From assembly GCA_002840685.1 (NCBI GenBank), contig PHBU01000007.1, positions 124,001 to 188,000 of the forward strand: 64,000 nt of DNA, given 5' to 3'. The notes below the pieces were generated by a model. The model worked only from the letters and a program-made list of their open reading frames with translations. It was not told where the DNA came from and did no database searches. Positions 9,007-17,865 of the stretch are shown here, piece after piece. This stretch comes from Chloroflexi bacterium HGW-Chloroflexi-6 (GTDB taxonomy: Bacteria; Chloroflexota; Anaerolineae; Anaerolineales; Villigracilaceae). The translations under genes and the position numbers were made by a program. Each line of letters opens with the position of its first letter. The first letter of the stretch is position 1.

Positions 9007-9882
9007 CTAGATTTTCCCACGATATAAGAATTGGGTAATAGCCGCACCTGATGATTTTTCCTTGGATAAATCATTAGGGAAATCCCAGTGAAGAGCTTCA
9101 TAAAGTTTAAACCGATTAAGATCAAATACAGATCGAATTAAATCCCCTAATCTCTTAGCAGAACCTACCAAACTCAAATATGAAACAATAACTATAACGG
9201 TTGAAATTAAAACCGCCCACCAAGCCCAAATTGTCCAGATCAACATCAATATTCCCCAAATAATCAAGCGAACCTCTTCGTTTACTGCGGACCTAGCCGA
9301 AATGATCTCCTTTTGTGTATCTGATGTTAGCAACAACCATAATCTAGGCCACACAATGCTTGCTTCTAAGCCATATCTAATTCGAGGATACTCTTCAGCA
9401 GATTTCAAAATATTCCCTAACTGTGAAGGCATTAAATTGGCTTCTAATTTTGGAGTGATTGCTAACTCATTATCTAGTTTATTATATTCAGCAAGTTCAT
9501 CACTACTAAGATTATCAAATTTCTGAGCCAATATTTGTAATCGATCTTTACTTGCTTGTGTTTTTTTAGCAACTTTTCTGATTAAATAACGGCTAACTCT
9601 CGCCAAACTTTGAGGCCAATACCCCTCGCATAATTTCAGAAATATTTGGGTAATTTGTTGAACAAGCCATCCCAAGACAGCAATGCCAAAAAACATACTG
9701 ATAATAATCACAACACCCAATGTAGTATCTATTGCTTGAAGTTTTTGGATAAATAGAGTAATGCCATTTCGCCAGATCCAACTTAATAAACCTATGCCTA
9801 AAAAAGCTGAAGCTGGAAGAAGAAGATCGCTAATCCATTTTTCTGCTAAGCCCTCATAGAATTTTTCCCAAAACTTGTTCAT
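9007..9882 (-). CDS. Polytopic membrane protein of the conflict operon
   Basis: 291 residues with about four hydrophobic segments: ~21-45 (LLLPASAFLGIGLLSWIW), ~55-80, ~205-222 (LIIWGILMLIWTIWAWWAV) and ~223-242. Between the pairs lies a cytoplasmic helical region containing RYGLEASIVWPRLWLLL, a stretch I associate with uncharacterised membrane proteins but cannot name. It starts 3 bp after the preceding stop, with GAGGT overlapping that stop, so translation is probably coupled. The context suggests a membrane-anchoring or pore-forming partner of the SIR2-STAND and CHAT proteins; no catalytic motif is visible. Confidence 0.75.
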   Translation of the reverse strand: MNKFWEKFYEGLAEKWISDLLLPASAFLGIGLLSWIWRNGITLFIQKLQAIDTTLGVVIIISMFFGIAVLGWLVQQITQIFLKLCEGYWPQSLARVSRYLIRKVAKKTQASKDRLQILAQKFDNLSSDELAEYNKLDNELAITPKLEANLMPSQLGNILKSAEEYPRIRYGLEASIVWPRLWLLLTSDTQKEIISARSAVNEEVRLIIWGILMLIWTIWAWWAVLISTVIVIVSYLSLVGSAKRLGDLIRSVFDLNRFKLYEALHWDFPNDLSKEKSSGAAITQFLYRGKI

Positions 9883-9885
9883 GTC

Positions 9886-10326
9886 TTACCTCTTTTTCCA
9901 ATTTGAATTGGCAGGTTTTAATTCGAGGTTATGTAACGGGCAAACGTAAGTATCCCCTTTAAATAAAAAATATTGTTTGTACAAACACCCTCTTTTGGGA
10001 CATACCATTAAAGGGCCAGGTTCTATTGTTTGTTTCTCCCCAGGGAGAGGCTCGTATCCTTCTATTTTGAAATCTAACTCTGCCTTATGAACAGAAATGT
10101 ATTTTTCTAAAATTACCCTTGCTGGCTCGTAGGTATTTATTTTGTTTAGTGCCAACGTAATAGCTCTTTCCCGACTTCTAGGCCCTTGAACACGCTTAAG
10201 ATACTCCTTTAAGTTGAGGGCCAAAACCTGAGCTTCTTTGTCTTCTGACCAGTCAAGAAGCTCAAGCCGCAGTTTATGAACAGCATTAAATAGATCCAAT
10301 TCTTGGGGGAGCGATTCCTTTTGCAT
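9886..10326 (-). CDS. Small helical protein with C-terminal zinc-ribbon-like motif
   Basis: 146 residues. The N-terminal ~85 residues are helical and charged (LDLFNAVHKLRLELLDW), similar in size to the death-like or effector-associated adaptor domains of bacterial conflict operons. The C-terminus carries CPKRGC...CPLH (residues ~110-132), a C-C-C-H set likely to bind zinc. AGGAG lies 7 nt before the ATG, 15 bp after the TPR-CHAT gene. An adaptor linking the CHAT protease with the membrane or NTPase components is a reasonable hypothesis. The family is not recognised. Confidence 0.7.
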   Translation of the reverse strand: MQKESLPQELDLFNAVHKLRLELLDWSEDKEAQVLALNLKEYLKRVQGPRSRERAITLALNKINTYEPARVILEKYISVHKAELDFKIEGYEPLPGEKQTIEPGPLMVCPKRGCLYKQYFLFKGDTYVCPLHNLELKPANSNWKKR

Positions 10327-10341
10327 TATTTCTCCTAAAAT

Positions 10342-13248
10342 CTACAAACCAGAATAGTAGAAAGCAGCCCAAAAATAAGGCTTGGAAAAAGGGATTTCCG
10401 TATTCTTTTTACGCGATATTTCCCAATAAACGTGCCTCAGCGAAACATCTGTATCAACAAGGTTTTTATTTGAAAGCTCAGGAATAAATTGTTTAAGGAA
10501 TTCCATAATATCTAATGTTGTGCTACACCTTAACCAAGTTTGTGCATTAGAAAATGCACAACGTAGCTCATAATTTTTTAACGCGCATAATTCATAAAAT
10601 TTTGTTAACAGCAAAAAAGTGCTCAAACTATCAACCGCCCACATTGAGCTTATAACCGCCGAAACTCCGGCCTCAATAAAAGCAGTTGAAATAGATATAG
10701 CCTCATTATTCAAACTAGGATTGACTAACCCAACTTCACAAGACGATACGACAGCCAATCGTGTAATATCAAACTTCAAGGAGTTGATTTCTAAGATATT
10801 TAAAAACTGATTGTTTGCTAATTTTATTCCACTTTTTCTTGGAGAATCCAATGACAACAATCCATGGGCAGAAATATGGATAATGTTTGCAGAAGATAGT
10901 TTTTCTTTTATTTTTTTTAGAGAAGCTTCATTTCCCTTTAACCCTATATGTTTTTGGGGCTTCAGCAGGCCCAAAATCACACTAATTTCTTCTGTTGAAT
11001 ATGAGAGTGATCCATCAGGGTTGTCTATAGTAACTATTGTTTTCAAGGGCAATGGCATATGTTCTTGCGCATTATGAATTGTATAAGCGCTTGGCGCATA
11101 TGTAAAATTAACTAAATCAGACACAAAGCCCTTAAATTCGCCATGGGTTTCTCCCATACTAGCAGCATGGAGGGGGAGCAAACCAATCAACCCTGTTGGT
11201 ATTAATATTGCATCCGTAATTGCTATATTCTTCAGCGCCATTTGGATATCGGCCATTAATACCTGCCCAAGCCATTTTAAAGTGTGTTCAAGGACAGCGG
11301 ACCAAATGTTAGTGATATCCTTTTCAACATCCTTGGATTTATTTTTTCTCCTGATAATGTTGCGCCACGTTAAGTAATTAACAAAATATCCCGCAGAAGG
11401 AAGTTTTGCTTTTAATTTTTCTTTCTGAGACTCGGATAGAACACCGGCAGAGTACATTGAAACTAATGAAAATATAAAACGCGTTTCGTCTTCCGTACCA
11501 TCCATCAATAAGTTCATCAACGAATCTTGGGTTAAATTTTTTAACCAAATAGGCAATATTCTATCCGGTAAGACAATAAGTGCTAAGCCACCAAATTCAG
11601 TGGTTAGTACGTATATAAGTGGTAAGGTATTACTTGCTATCGCCTGAATATCTTTAGCGGGCAAACTGCTCATAAAATATTTGAAATTTGGCAATTCACG
11701 AATTTTAGCTAATAAAGTTTGAATTTCTTTATGTATTGCCTCTTGCGCTTCAATTTCATATTTAAAATCAGCACTACTAACGCCAACTTTTTCTATAGGT
11801 GATTGCAAATTTTGGATCCTGCCTAGCTTTTTTGTTGCTTTATCTAGTTGCAAAAATAAAGAGGATTCATCATCCTTGTTTGATGGTTTTGCATAAATAA
11901 TGTTTTTATTATATTTATCGCGAAACAACCTCGTACGACTTTTTTCTATTATTTCTACTGCCTTATGAAGATTACCATTCTTAGCGTGAGAAAATGATGC
12001 ATATTCATATAGATGCGCGTCTGTTTCGAGTTGGATTTCTTTACTACTTTCACTTATCGCATTTAAATAAATATATTCGTCTGCGTCTATGGCTAAATCA
12101 TAATACTTAGTAGCAGAGTGCCAATCATTACTTTCCGAAAATAGCCTAGCAACTTTCGTAGCCAAACGCAAACAATCATTGGGATAATTACTTGGAGATA
12201 GGATTTCTAAACTATTTTTATAATGAAATAAACACTTTTCAATCAAGAGGTGTTTATCGGCATTTTCCTTCTCACTTAATTTTAAATAGCCTGTTCCTAG
12301 GTTTAAGCTAATTTTTGCCCAGGTAATGGGGGATACATCTTTTGAAAAATACTCAAGTAAACTTTCCAATAAATCAATAGATTGTTTAATATTATCGGAA
12401 CTTTTATCTAAGTCAAAGTTCTCTGCTTTGTCTAACAAAAGTACCGCTAAATTCATTTGAGTTTCCGCCCATTTTTCTGGGTCTAATTCCTTTTTTCTTA
12501 CACTTAATGCATTTGTCAGGTGGTTTATTGCGATATTGATGTTCTCGGCTTTCTGCCCGTTAATTCTTGCACGAAATGCAGTACCAAGATTATTTTGGCA
12601 GGCCGCCCACAAAATCGGGTTGTTTTCATAAGTAAGTACTTTAAGAGCCCATTGATAATGGTATATAGCCATATCAATATTATCAGCAGCATTTCCCTTT
12701 TGGCGTTTCCTATATACGGCCCCGAGATTCGCATGAATTTGGGCCCAAATGACGGAAGCTTGCTCGGATTTTAAATTATTTAGTATTATTTCATAATGTG
12801 CTATTGCCTTTTCAATACTATTTATGCGATTTAAAAAAGGACGATCTGCATAGGAGATTGCAATGCAACTTTGGATTTCTACCCATTTGAGAAGATAATC
12901 CTCTTTTATAAAAACTTTAAGAGCATTTCTATAATAATACATGGATTTTTCAATGTTTTCATTTTTTTCACCCGCTAAGCGATCAGAGTGTGCTAAACCC
13001 AATATATATTGCAACTCCGCCCACTCGGTTTTAAAACTTTTTTTCTTGAAAAACCTTAAGGCTTCTCTGCAATGAAAAATTGCCAATTCGTAATTTTCAA
13101 ACTTATGACCGTGTAAGCGTTGGTAGTAAAGCATTGCTAGTTTTGAATTTATTTCTGCCTTGTTGGGTTTATCTTTTTTGTTAATGTATACTCTTAATAC
13201 TTGCTCCAAATGTTCTATCGCTTTTTCAATGTTTTCAGCTTTGTTCAT
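10342..13248 (-). CDS. TPR-CHAT caspase-like protease
   Basis: 968 residues. Residues ~1-450 are tetratricopeptide repeats with a recurring pattern of the type NIEKAI..Y..AL.....P..WA. The C-terminal ~350 residues are a CHAT domain: the catalytic histidine in IIHISAHGLLSL, the catalytic cysteine in LAVVSSCEVGLVNP, and the family-typical ending PYFWAAFYYSGL. Both residues of the dyad are present, so it should be active as a caspase-like peptidase once triggered. It overlaps the upstream TPR gene by 14 nt. CHAT proteases are known effectors or processors in bacterial immunity (for example TPR-CHAT in gRAMP systems and CHAT in gasdermin operons). No gasdermin-like or Cas gene is seen here, so the substrate is unknown. 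Confidence 0.88.
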   Translation of the reverse strand: MNKAENIEKAIEHLEQVLRVYINKKDKPNKAEINSKLAMLYYQRLHGHKFENYELAIFHCREALRFFKKKSFKTEWAELQYILGLAHSDRLAGEKNENIEKSMYYYRNALKVFIKEDYLLKWVEIQSCIAISYADRPFLNRINSIEKAIAHYEIILNNLKSEQASVIWAQIHANLGAVYRKRQKGNAADNIDMAIYHYQWALKVLTYENNPILWAACQNNLGTAFRARINGQKAENINIAINHLTNALSVRKKELDPEKWAETQMNLAVLLLDKAENFDLDKSSDNIKQSIDLLESLLEYFSKDVSPITWAKISLNLGTGYLKLSEKENADKHLLIEKCLFHYKNSLEILSPSNYPNDCLRLATKVARLFSESNDWHSATKYYDLAIDADEYIYLNAISESSKEIQLETDAHLYEYASFSHAKNGNLHKAVEIIEKSRTRLFRDKYNKNIIYAKPSNKDDESSLFLQLDKATKKLGRIQNLQSPIEKVGVSSADFKYEIEAQEAIHKEIQTLLAKIRELPNFKYFMSSLPAKDIQAIASNTLPLIYVLTTEFGGLALIVLPDRILPIWLKNLTQDSLMNLLMDGTEDETRFIFSLVSMYSAGVLSESQKEKLKAKLPSAGYFVNYLTWRNIIRRKNKSKDVEKDITNIWSAVLEHTLKWLGQVLMADIQMALKNIAITDAILIPTGLIGLLPLHAASMGETHGEFKGFVSDLVNFTYAPSAYTIHNAQEHMPLPLKTIVTIDNPDGSLSYSTEEISVILGLLKPQKHIGLKGNEASLKKIKEKLSSANIIHISAHGLLSLDSPRKSGIKLANNQFLNILEINSLKFDITRLAVVSSCEVGLVNPSLNNEAISISTAFIEAGVSAVISSMWAVDSLSTFLLLTKFYELCALKNYELRCAFSNAQTWLRCSTTLDIMEFLKQFIPELSNKNLVDTDVSLRHVYWEISRKKNTEIPFSKPYFWAAFYYSGL

Positions 13249-15067
13249 TTGCGAGCTCCGTGTATATGTTCCCTAAATTCTCGTGAATTTGTGTCCATTT
13301 ATCAGGGTATTCTTGTTCAGTATAAGTGTGCAATGCTTGTTCCAAATACTCAGCAGCTCGTTCCAAATTTTCTATTTTTTTCCCATTTTCTCGATCGATA
13401 TAAGCTCGTCCAAGATTAACTTTCGTATTAGCGGAATGTTCATCTAAAGTGTTTTTTGATATGCTAAGCGCTTGTTCAAAATAATGGATAGCTTTATCAA
13501 TATTATTGGAGCGTTCATCCAATAGTCTTTGTGTATAAGCTACTCCTAGATTGTGCTGAATCATCGCCCATAATTGCGGATTTTGCTCTATGTTACATAG
13601 ATTATCGGCTAGATTTAAATAATGTATAGAATCTTCAAGTTGTTGTTCTACTACTCCATTGCTCCACTCAAGATAGGCAAGTCCAATATCATGATAAAGC
13701 TCGGAACAGTTTGCAGAAATACCATGGGACTCAAAATAAATTAACGCTTTTTGAGAATGATCTATTACCTTCTTATATCTTTCTATAGCATCATCTCTAT
13801 AAAAATCTTGGTAGATTTTTGCCAGATAATAATTAGCCTCTCCCCATTTATCTGGATAATTATCCACAGTAAAATATTCTAAGGCTTTATGGAAACATAA
13901 AATTGCCTGTTCTATGTTGTCTTTACTGTTTTTCAATTTAGCTAAATCAAAATATAACTCGGCTGTTGTAAAATAGAATTCAGGAATAATGTTTTCGGGA
14001 ACTCCATCGCGTAACAATTCAACCGTAAGAATACAATTTCGGTGTACCATAATGCAATTCTCATAAACCAAAATCAAATCGCTGGTGTTTTTATCGTAAA
14101 TTTCAGGATAGCTTGTTCGGGAAAGCAATTTCTGCGCGCACTTATAATGATAAATCGCCTTTAATTGTGCTTGTGCTATTGTGCCTATTTCCAGAGTAAA
14201 AGGGGTATGAATATAAGCATCTGCGATCATTCTATGAGTTGTAATGTATTTAAGGGGATATGTGTTTTCATTAAATGCTTCTAGTGCTTGAAGCCAATAT
14301 TTTATCGGCGCTTCGTAATCTTGAATAATATTTTGGGCGAGAAGATGGTATAGAGATGATCCAATATTGCTGCTAGCCATTGCCCATTGCTGGGGATATT
14401 TTTCTTTTGTCCAGACTTCTTGGGTTTTAATGAAATAATTGATCGCTATCTCAAAATTTTCTATCACATCACCATCTTTTCTATTAACAAAAGTTACTCC
14501 GACTTCATTATTCAGTGATGCCCAAAGTAAAGGGTGCTTTTCACGTGTAACATGTTTCAATCCATAAGCACACAACGATATTCTTCTATCGATATCATTT
14601 ACTGATTCTGGAAATGATAATTCCCCTAATATTGGGAGCAATATCTCTATGCTCTCGTCTAGCGTGCATGTAGTAGATATTGATGTACTAATAAAACTGG
14701 CTAAGAACACCTGCGATATAAAAATAACATTTTGAAACCACTTATCATCCCATCTACTTTCTAACTGTTTCTGAAACTGCTTCATCAAAAGGAATGTAAT
14801 TTCCTCGTCAGTTTCTCCACCTCCGTCACTAGGTATCCGAAATATTATTGGAAATTCTTTGTTGGGACGGAAAACCAAGATAATACTATTTGTATTATTT
14901 TTAGTTCCACAGGTAGGGCAATGATAATCATTGATGCTTTCGTCCCCTATTTTTTCTAGAAGCTCTGGATGTTCTTCAGCATCAATTATTTGCCACTCAT
15001 TTACAGAAACCTGTGCATTACACTTACTGCAAATCTCCACTTTAAGTTTCGAAAAAGAATTTGTCAT
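13235..15067 (-). CDS. CpXC-like zinc domain plus TPR protein
   Basis: 610 residues from the ATG at 15067, chosen because GAGGGTAAG lies directly upstream; the frame is open further upstream without support. The N-terminal ~75 residues have two cysteine pairs (CSKCNAQV and CPTCGTKN) around an ...AEEHPELLEKIGDESINDYH core, which matches the CpXC family as I know it. The rest is TPR-like repeats similar to those in the next gene, suggesting they arose by duplication or bind the same target. It lacks a CHAT domain. As first gene of the operon it may be the sensor or regulator of the TPR-CHAT protease; this is inference. Confidence 0.8.
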   Translation of the reverse strand: MTNSFSKLKVEICSKCNAQVSVNEWQIIDAEEHPELLEKIGDESINDYHCPTCGTKNNTNSIILVFRPNKEFPIIFRIPSDGGGETDEEITFLLMKQFQKQLESRWDDKWFQNVIFISQVFLASFISTSISTTCTLDESIEILLPILGELSFPESVNDIDRRISLCAYGLKHVTREKHPLLWASLNNEVGVTFVNRKDGDVIENFEIAINYFIKTQEVWTKEKYPQQWAMASSNIGSSLYHLLAQNIIQDYEAPIKYWLQALEAFNENTYPLKYITTHRMIADAYIHTPFTLEIGTIAQAQLKAIYHYKCAQKLLSRTSYPEIYDKNTSDLILVYENCIMVHRNCILTVELLRDGVPENIIPEFYFTTAELYFDLAKLKNSKDNIEQAILCFHKALEYFTVDNYPDKWGEANYYLAKIYQDFYRDDAIERYKKVIDHSQKALIYFESHGISANCSELYHDIGLAYLEWSNGVVEQQLEDSIHYLNLADNLCNIEQNPQLWAMIQHNLGVAYTQRLLDERSNNIDKAIHYFEQALSISKNTLDEHSANTKVNLGRAYIDRENGKKIENLERAAEYLEQALHTYTEQEYPDKWTQIHENLGNIYTELANEQS

Positions 15068-15098
15068 CTTACCCTCATTATTTTCGTAAGTATAAGAA

Positions 15099-15122
15099 AT
15101 TATAGCCCACATCCTGATGTGG
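15099..15122 (-). promoter_or_regulatory. Promoter of the conflict operon with palindrome in the spacer
   Basis: On the minus strand a TATAAT (15099-15104) lies 31 nt before the ATG at 15067. A 16-bp inverted repeat, CCACATC-CT-GATGTGG (15107-15122), fills the region where the -35/-10 spacer should be. No good -35 is seen at 17 bp, which suits an activator- or repressor-controlled promoter. Confidence 0.45.
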
Positions 15123-15262
15123 TTGATAGGTAACACTGCAGTTACTTGACAAAACAACCGTCCCCTATTAAATTTGAGGTAAGTAATTCTAGTAGCCCTT
15201 GTTTCCCCTAATGTTAGGGAAGGGTGTGGTTCGGAACAGGTCTCCGTGGGGGCACTCACTAG

Positions 15263-15292
15263 AAATCCCGCTCAAACTGAGCGGGATTTTTT
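15263..15292. terminator. Bidirectional intrinsic terminator at the island edge
   Basis: A 12-bp perfect stem (AAATCCCGCTCA / TGAGCGGGATTT) with a 3-nt loop is followed by a T run on the plus strand and a shorter one on the minus strand. It lies between the island operon and the end of the ABC permease gene, and probably marks the right limit of the island. The stretch 15293-15475 has no convincing gene. Confidence 0.75.
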
Positions 15293-15475
15293 ATTGAATC
15301 ATCCAAGCTGTTGGCTGTATGGCGCGGTTTAGGCTTGTTCTTCCTGCGGTTTGATCTGCCTGAATTCGCAGCACGCGCCAGCCCGATACTGACATTTCCG
15401 TAAAATAAAGCGGTTTCCAGTTCCGGTTTTGGCCGGGGATGGAAACCGCTCAAAGATTTTGGTAACGGCTGATTT

Positions 15476-16285
15476 TTATTCCTGGATTTTCATCTTGTTT
15501 TCCAGCCAGCGGACCGCGCTGGAGAGGATCAGGGTCATCGAAAGATACAGGAAGGCAACCACGTTGAAGGTTTCAAGAAAACGGAAGGTCGAGGCGCGTC
15601 GCAGGCGTCCGAGCTGGGTCAGTTCGTTGACCGCCAAGACCGTCACAAGCGAAGAATCTTTGAGCAAGGAGATAAAATCGTTGCCCAGCGGGGGCAGAAC
15701 ACGGCGCACGGCCTGGGGCAGGATCACAAAACGCATGGCTTGCAGGTAGTTCATGCCAAGTGACTTGGCCGCTTCCATTTGGCCTTTGCTGATCGATTGG
15801 ATGCCCGCGCGAAAAACTTCCCCTTCGTATGCGCCATAGCCGATCGCCAGGGCGACGATCGCGCGTACTTCCATCGGCCAGTCGCGGATGGAAACCGGGA
15901 TACCGGCCCCGTTGAGAAGCTCTATCAAAACCGGCACGATCCCGAAGGCGATGTAGATGATCAGCACGATCAGCGGAATGCCGCGAATCATTTCAACATA
16001 AAGGGTTGAAAGGTTGAAGAAAAAGACATTTTTCGAAACGCGCGCCAGACCGGTTATCAGACCCAGGATCGTGGCGAACAAGAATGAGAGCAGGGTGATG
16101 CGCAGGGTAGTAGCGATACCGTCCAGCAGGTAAATGAAGGTCTCGCGGTAATCTGCTGAGCCGACGATCAGCATGGAAACAGCCAGCCCAAGGAAGGCCA
16201 GCGCGATTGCCCACCAGGGCCATTTGGATGCATCCACGCCGGGGAGCAGGCTGGGACGCTGGGGCATTTTATCGGTTGATTCCAT
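15476..16285 (-). CDS. Polar amino-acid ABC transporter permease
   Basis: 269 residues of the HisM/GlnP family of inner-membrane permeases for polar amino acids. Several hydrophobic helices are visible (~30-50, ~70-95, ~105-135, ~155-175, ~235-260). The cytoplasmic EAA loop that docks the ATPase reads AGIQSISKGQMEAAKSLGM. It sits 78 bp downstream of the binding-protein gene in the same direction. No ATPase gene follows in the window, so the ATPase is either encoded elsewhere or shared. The substrate cannot be deduced; the Arg/Lys/Glu context is only suggestive. Confidence 0.92.
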   Translation of the reverse strand: MESTDKMPQRPSLLPGVDASKWPWWAIALAFLGLAVSMLIVGSADYRETFIYLLDGIATTLRITLLSFLFATILGLITGLARVSKNVFFFNLSTLYVEMIRGIPLIVLIIYIAFGIVPVLIELLNGAGIPVSIRDWPMEVRAIVALAIGYGAYEGEVFRAGIQSISKGQMEAAKSLGMNYLQAMRFVILPQAVRRVLPPLGNDFISLLKDSSLVTVLAVNELTQLGRLRRASTFRFLETFNVVAFLYLSMTLILSSAVRWLENKMKIQE

Positions 16286-16363
16286 TTTTCCTCCCGAAAT
16301 CTGTACGAAAACGCGAGCCGGACGAGGAGACGATCCTCGTCCGGCCTGGTTTGGTTTTACTTT

Positions 16364-17164
16364 TTACTGGGACAGGCCCCATTTTTTGTTGAGTGCATCG
16401 AGGGTGCCATCGACCTTCATGGCTTCGAGGGCGGCGTTGAAGGGTCCCACCAGGTCTGAATCGGGCGGGAAGACAAAGGCCAACTGTTCGTCAGAAGTGA
16501 TCTGGCCGGCGATCATCAGTTTGCCTTCGTTTTCGCCCATGTAGCCCGAAGCGGTGACGTTATCGACCACCACGGCATCGATATCACCGCTGATCAGGGC
16601 CAGCACAGCTGCACCGAAATCTTCAAAGGATTGGATGGTTTTGTCGGGGAAGGTTTCCTCGGCCACGATCGCGTTGGTTGTGCCGATCTGGGTACCGACC
16701 AAGGCTTTTGCGTCCGCTTTGAAAGCATCCAGGTCGCGGGTCTCGTTGGCACGGGTCAGCAGAACTTGACCAACTGTGACGTAGGGGATCGAGAAATCAA
16801 CAGTTTCATCGCGCTCTGCGGTGAAGGTCACACCATCGGCCAACACGTCATATTCATTGGCGGCCATGGCTGGGAAGATACCATCCCAGGCGGCTTGTTT
16901 GAAATCGGCAACGCAGTTGATGCGTTTGCAAACTTCGGTCACGGCATCATAGTCCCAGCCAACGCCCTTGCCGGATGCTTCGTCGATGCTGTTGAAGGGC
17001 GGATAGGCATTCTCGACCGCGACGGTGATTGTTTTGCCGCCGAGATCGGGCAGCCCCGCCTGGGCAGCTCCACCGGTTTCGGCTGGGGCTGCGCTGCCGC
17101 CGCAGGCAGACAGTGCCATGCTCAATACAACCAACACACTTAAAAGCAAAAACAGTTTCTTCAT
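16364..17164 (-). CDS. Amino-acid ABC transporter substrate-binding lipoprotein
   Basis: 266 residues from the ATG at 17164, which has GGAGAG just upstream; an in-frame extension to 17293 lacks support. A lipoprotein signal ends in ALSACGGSA, so the mature protein is lipid-anchored outside the membrane. The SBP_bac_3 fold shows in [19 protein letters not shown] near the N-terminus and in the family features GWDYDAV and [19 protein letters not shown]. It feeds the downstream permease. The ligand is probably a polar amino acid and is not resolved further. Confidence 0.92.
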   Translation of the reverse strand: MKKLFLLLSVLVVLSMALSACGGSAAPAETGGAAQAGLPDLGGKTITVAVENAYPPFNSIDEASGKGVGWDYDAVTEVCKRINCVADFKQAAWDGIFPAMAANEYDVLADGVTFTAERDETVDFSIPYVTVGQVLLTRANETRDLDAFKADAKALVGTQIGTTNAIVAEETFPDKTIQSFEDFGAAVLALISGDIDAVVVDNVTASGYMGENEGKLMIAGQITSDEQLAFVFPPDSDLVGPFNAALEAMKVDGTLDALNKKWGLSQ

Positions 17165-17340
17165 TTTCTCTCTCCTTTGACTGGGTGCCACACTGGGTGG
17201 CTGTTTTACGATATTAACCTTATTGCAATTCAATCTAAAAGGCAAGCCGTAAGGCTCAATTTTTAGCATGTCTTTATGATTTTTATTCCTCATGCCGATG
17301 GTAAAATTGAAAGATCACATGAATGCCGACAGGAGCAACG

Positions 17341-17748
17341 ATGGCCGCTATTTTTCCTTCCGCCGAATGGCTGACCGCCTTCAAAGATAAACTTAACAGC
17401 GATGAGCGTTACATGCAAATTGCCAAAAACTGGGAAGGTGATATGTACTTTATCATCGAGCCTGAAGACAAGCTCAGCGCGCAAATGGTGATGTATCTCG
17501 ACCTGTGGCATGGTCAGTGCCGCGCCGTTGAAATTGTGGATGATATTGCCAAACACAGCCCGGCCTTTACGCTCAAAGCCGCCTACGGGAATTTTTCAGG
17601 GGTGCTGACCGGAAAGATTGATCCGATGCAGGCCATGCTGACCCGCAAATTGGATGTCAAAGGCAATATGGCGGTCATGATGCGAAATGTGCCGACCGTG
17701 CTCGATTTCGTGCGCTGCGCGCGTGAGATCACCAGCGAAATTTTGTAG
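17341..17748 (+). CDS. SCP2-like sterol/lipid-binding domain protein
   Basis: 135 residues from the ATG at 17341, which has AGGAG 6 nt upstream; the frame opens earlier at 17323. The sequence pattern (FPSAEWLTAFKDKLNSDERY, then WEGDMYFII and AYGNFSGVLTGKIDPMQAML) is that of the SCP-2 sterol-transfer family, a hydrophobic-ligand pocket fold. It is a single-gene unit with no obvious partners. The ligand is unknown. Confidence 0.7.
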   Translation: MAAIFPSAEWLTAFKDKLNSDERYMQIAKNWEGDMYFIIEPEDKLSAQMVMYLDLWHGQCRAVEIVDDIAKHSPAFTLKAAYGNFSGVLTGKIDPMQAMLTRKLDVKGNMAVMMRNVPTVLDFVRCAREITSEIL

Positions 17749-17759
17749 CAATTAACCGC

Positions 17760-17846
17760 AAGTGCATTGCACCAGATTGTCGGAACCCGTTTTGTTGTAA
17801 AAACACGGGCTTGTCGAGTTCCGATTAAACCAGATGCAATGCACTT
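17760..17846. repeat. Hairpin element between convergent genes
   Basis: AAGTGCATTGCA (17760-17771) is mirrored by TGCAATGCACTT (17835-17846), with further inner complementarity (CGGAACCCG with CGGG and GTTCCG). It could act as a bidirectional terminator or be a repeat element; it differs from the other families in this window. Confidence 0.6.
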
Positions 17847-17865
17847 TTGATTCCTGCTGCATTCT

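Noticed and set aside
15259..15453. 64-codon minus-strand ORF
   Set aside because: No recognisable family, no good ribosome-binding site, and it includes the intrinsic terminator; composition is not protein-like.
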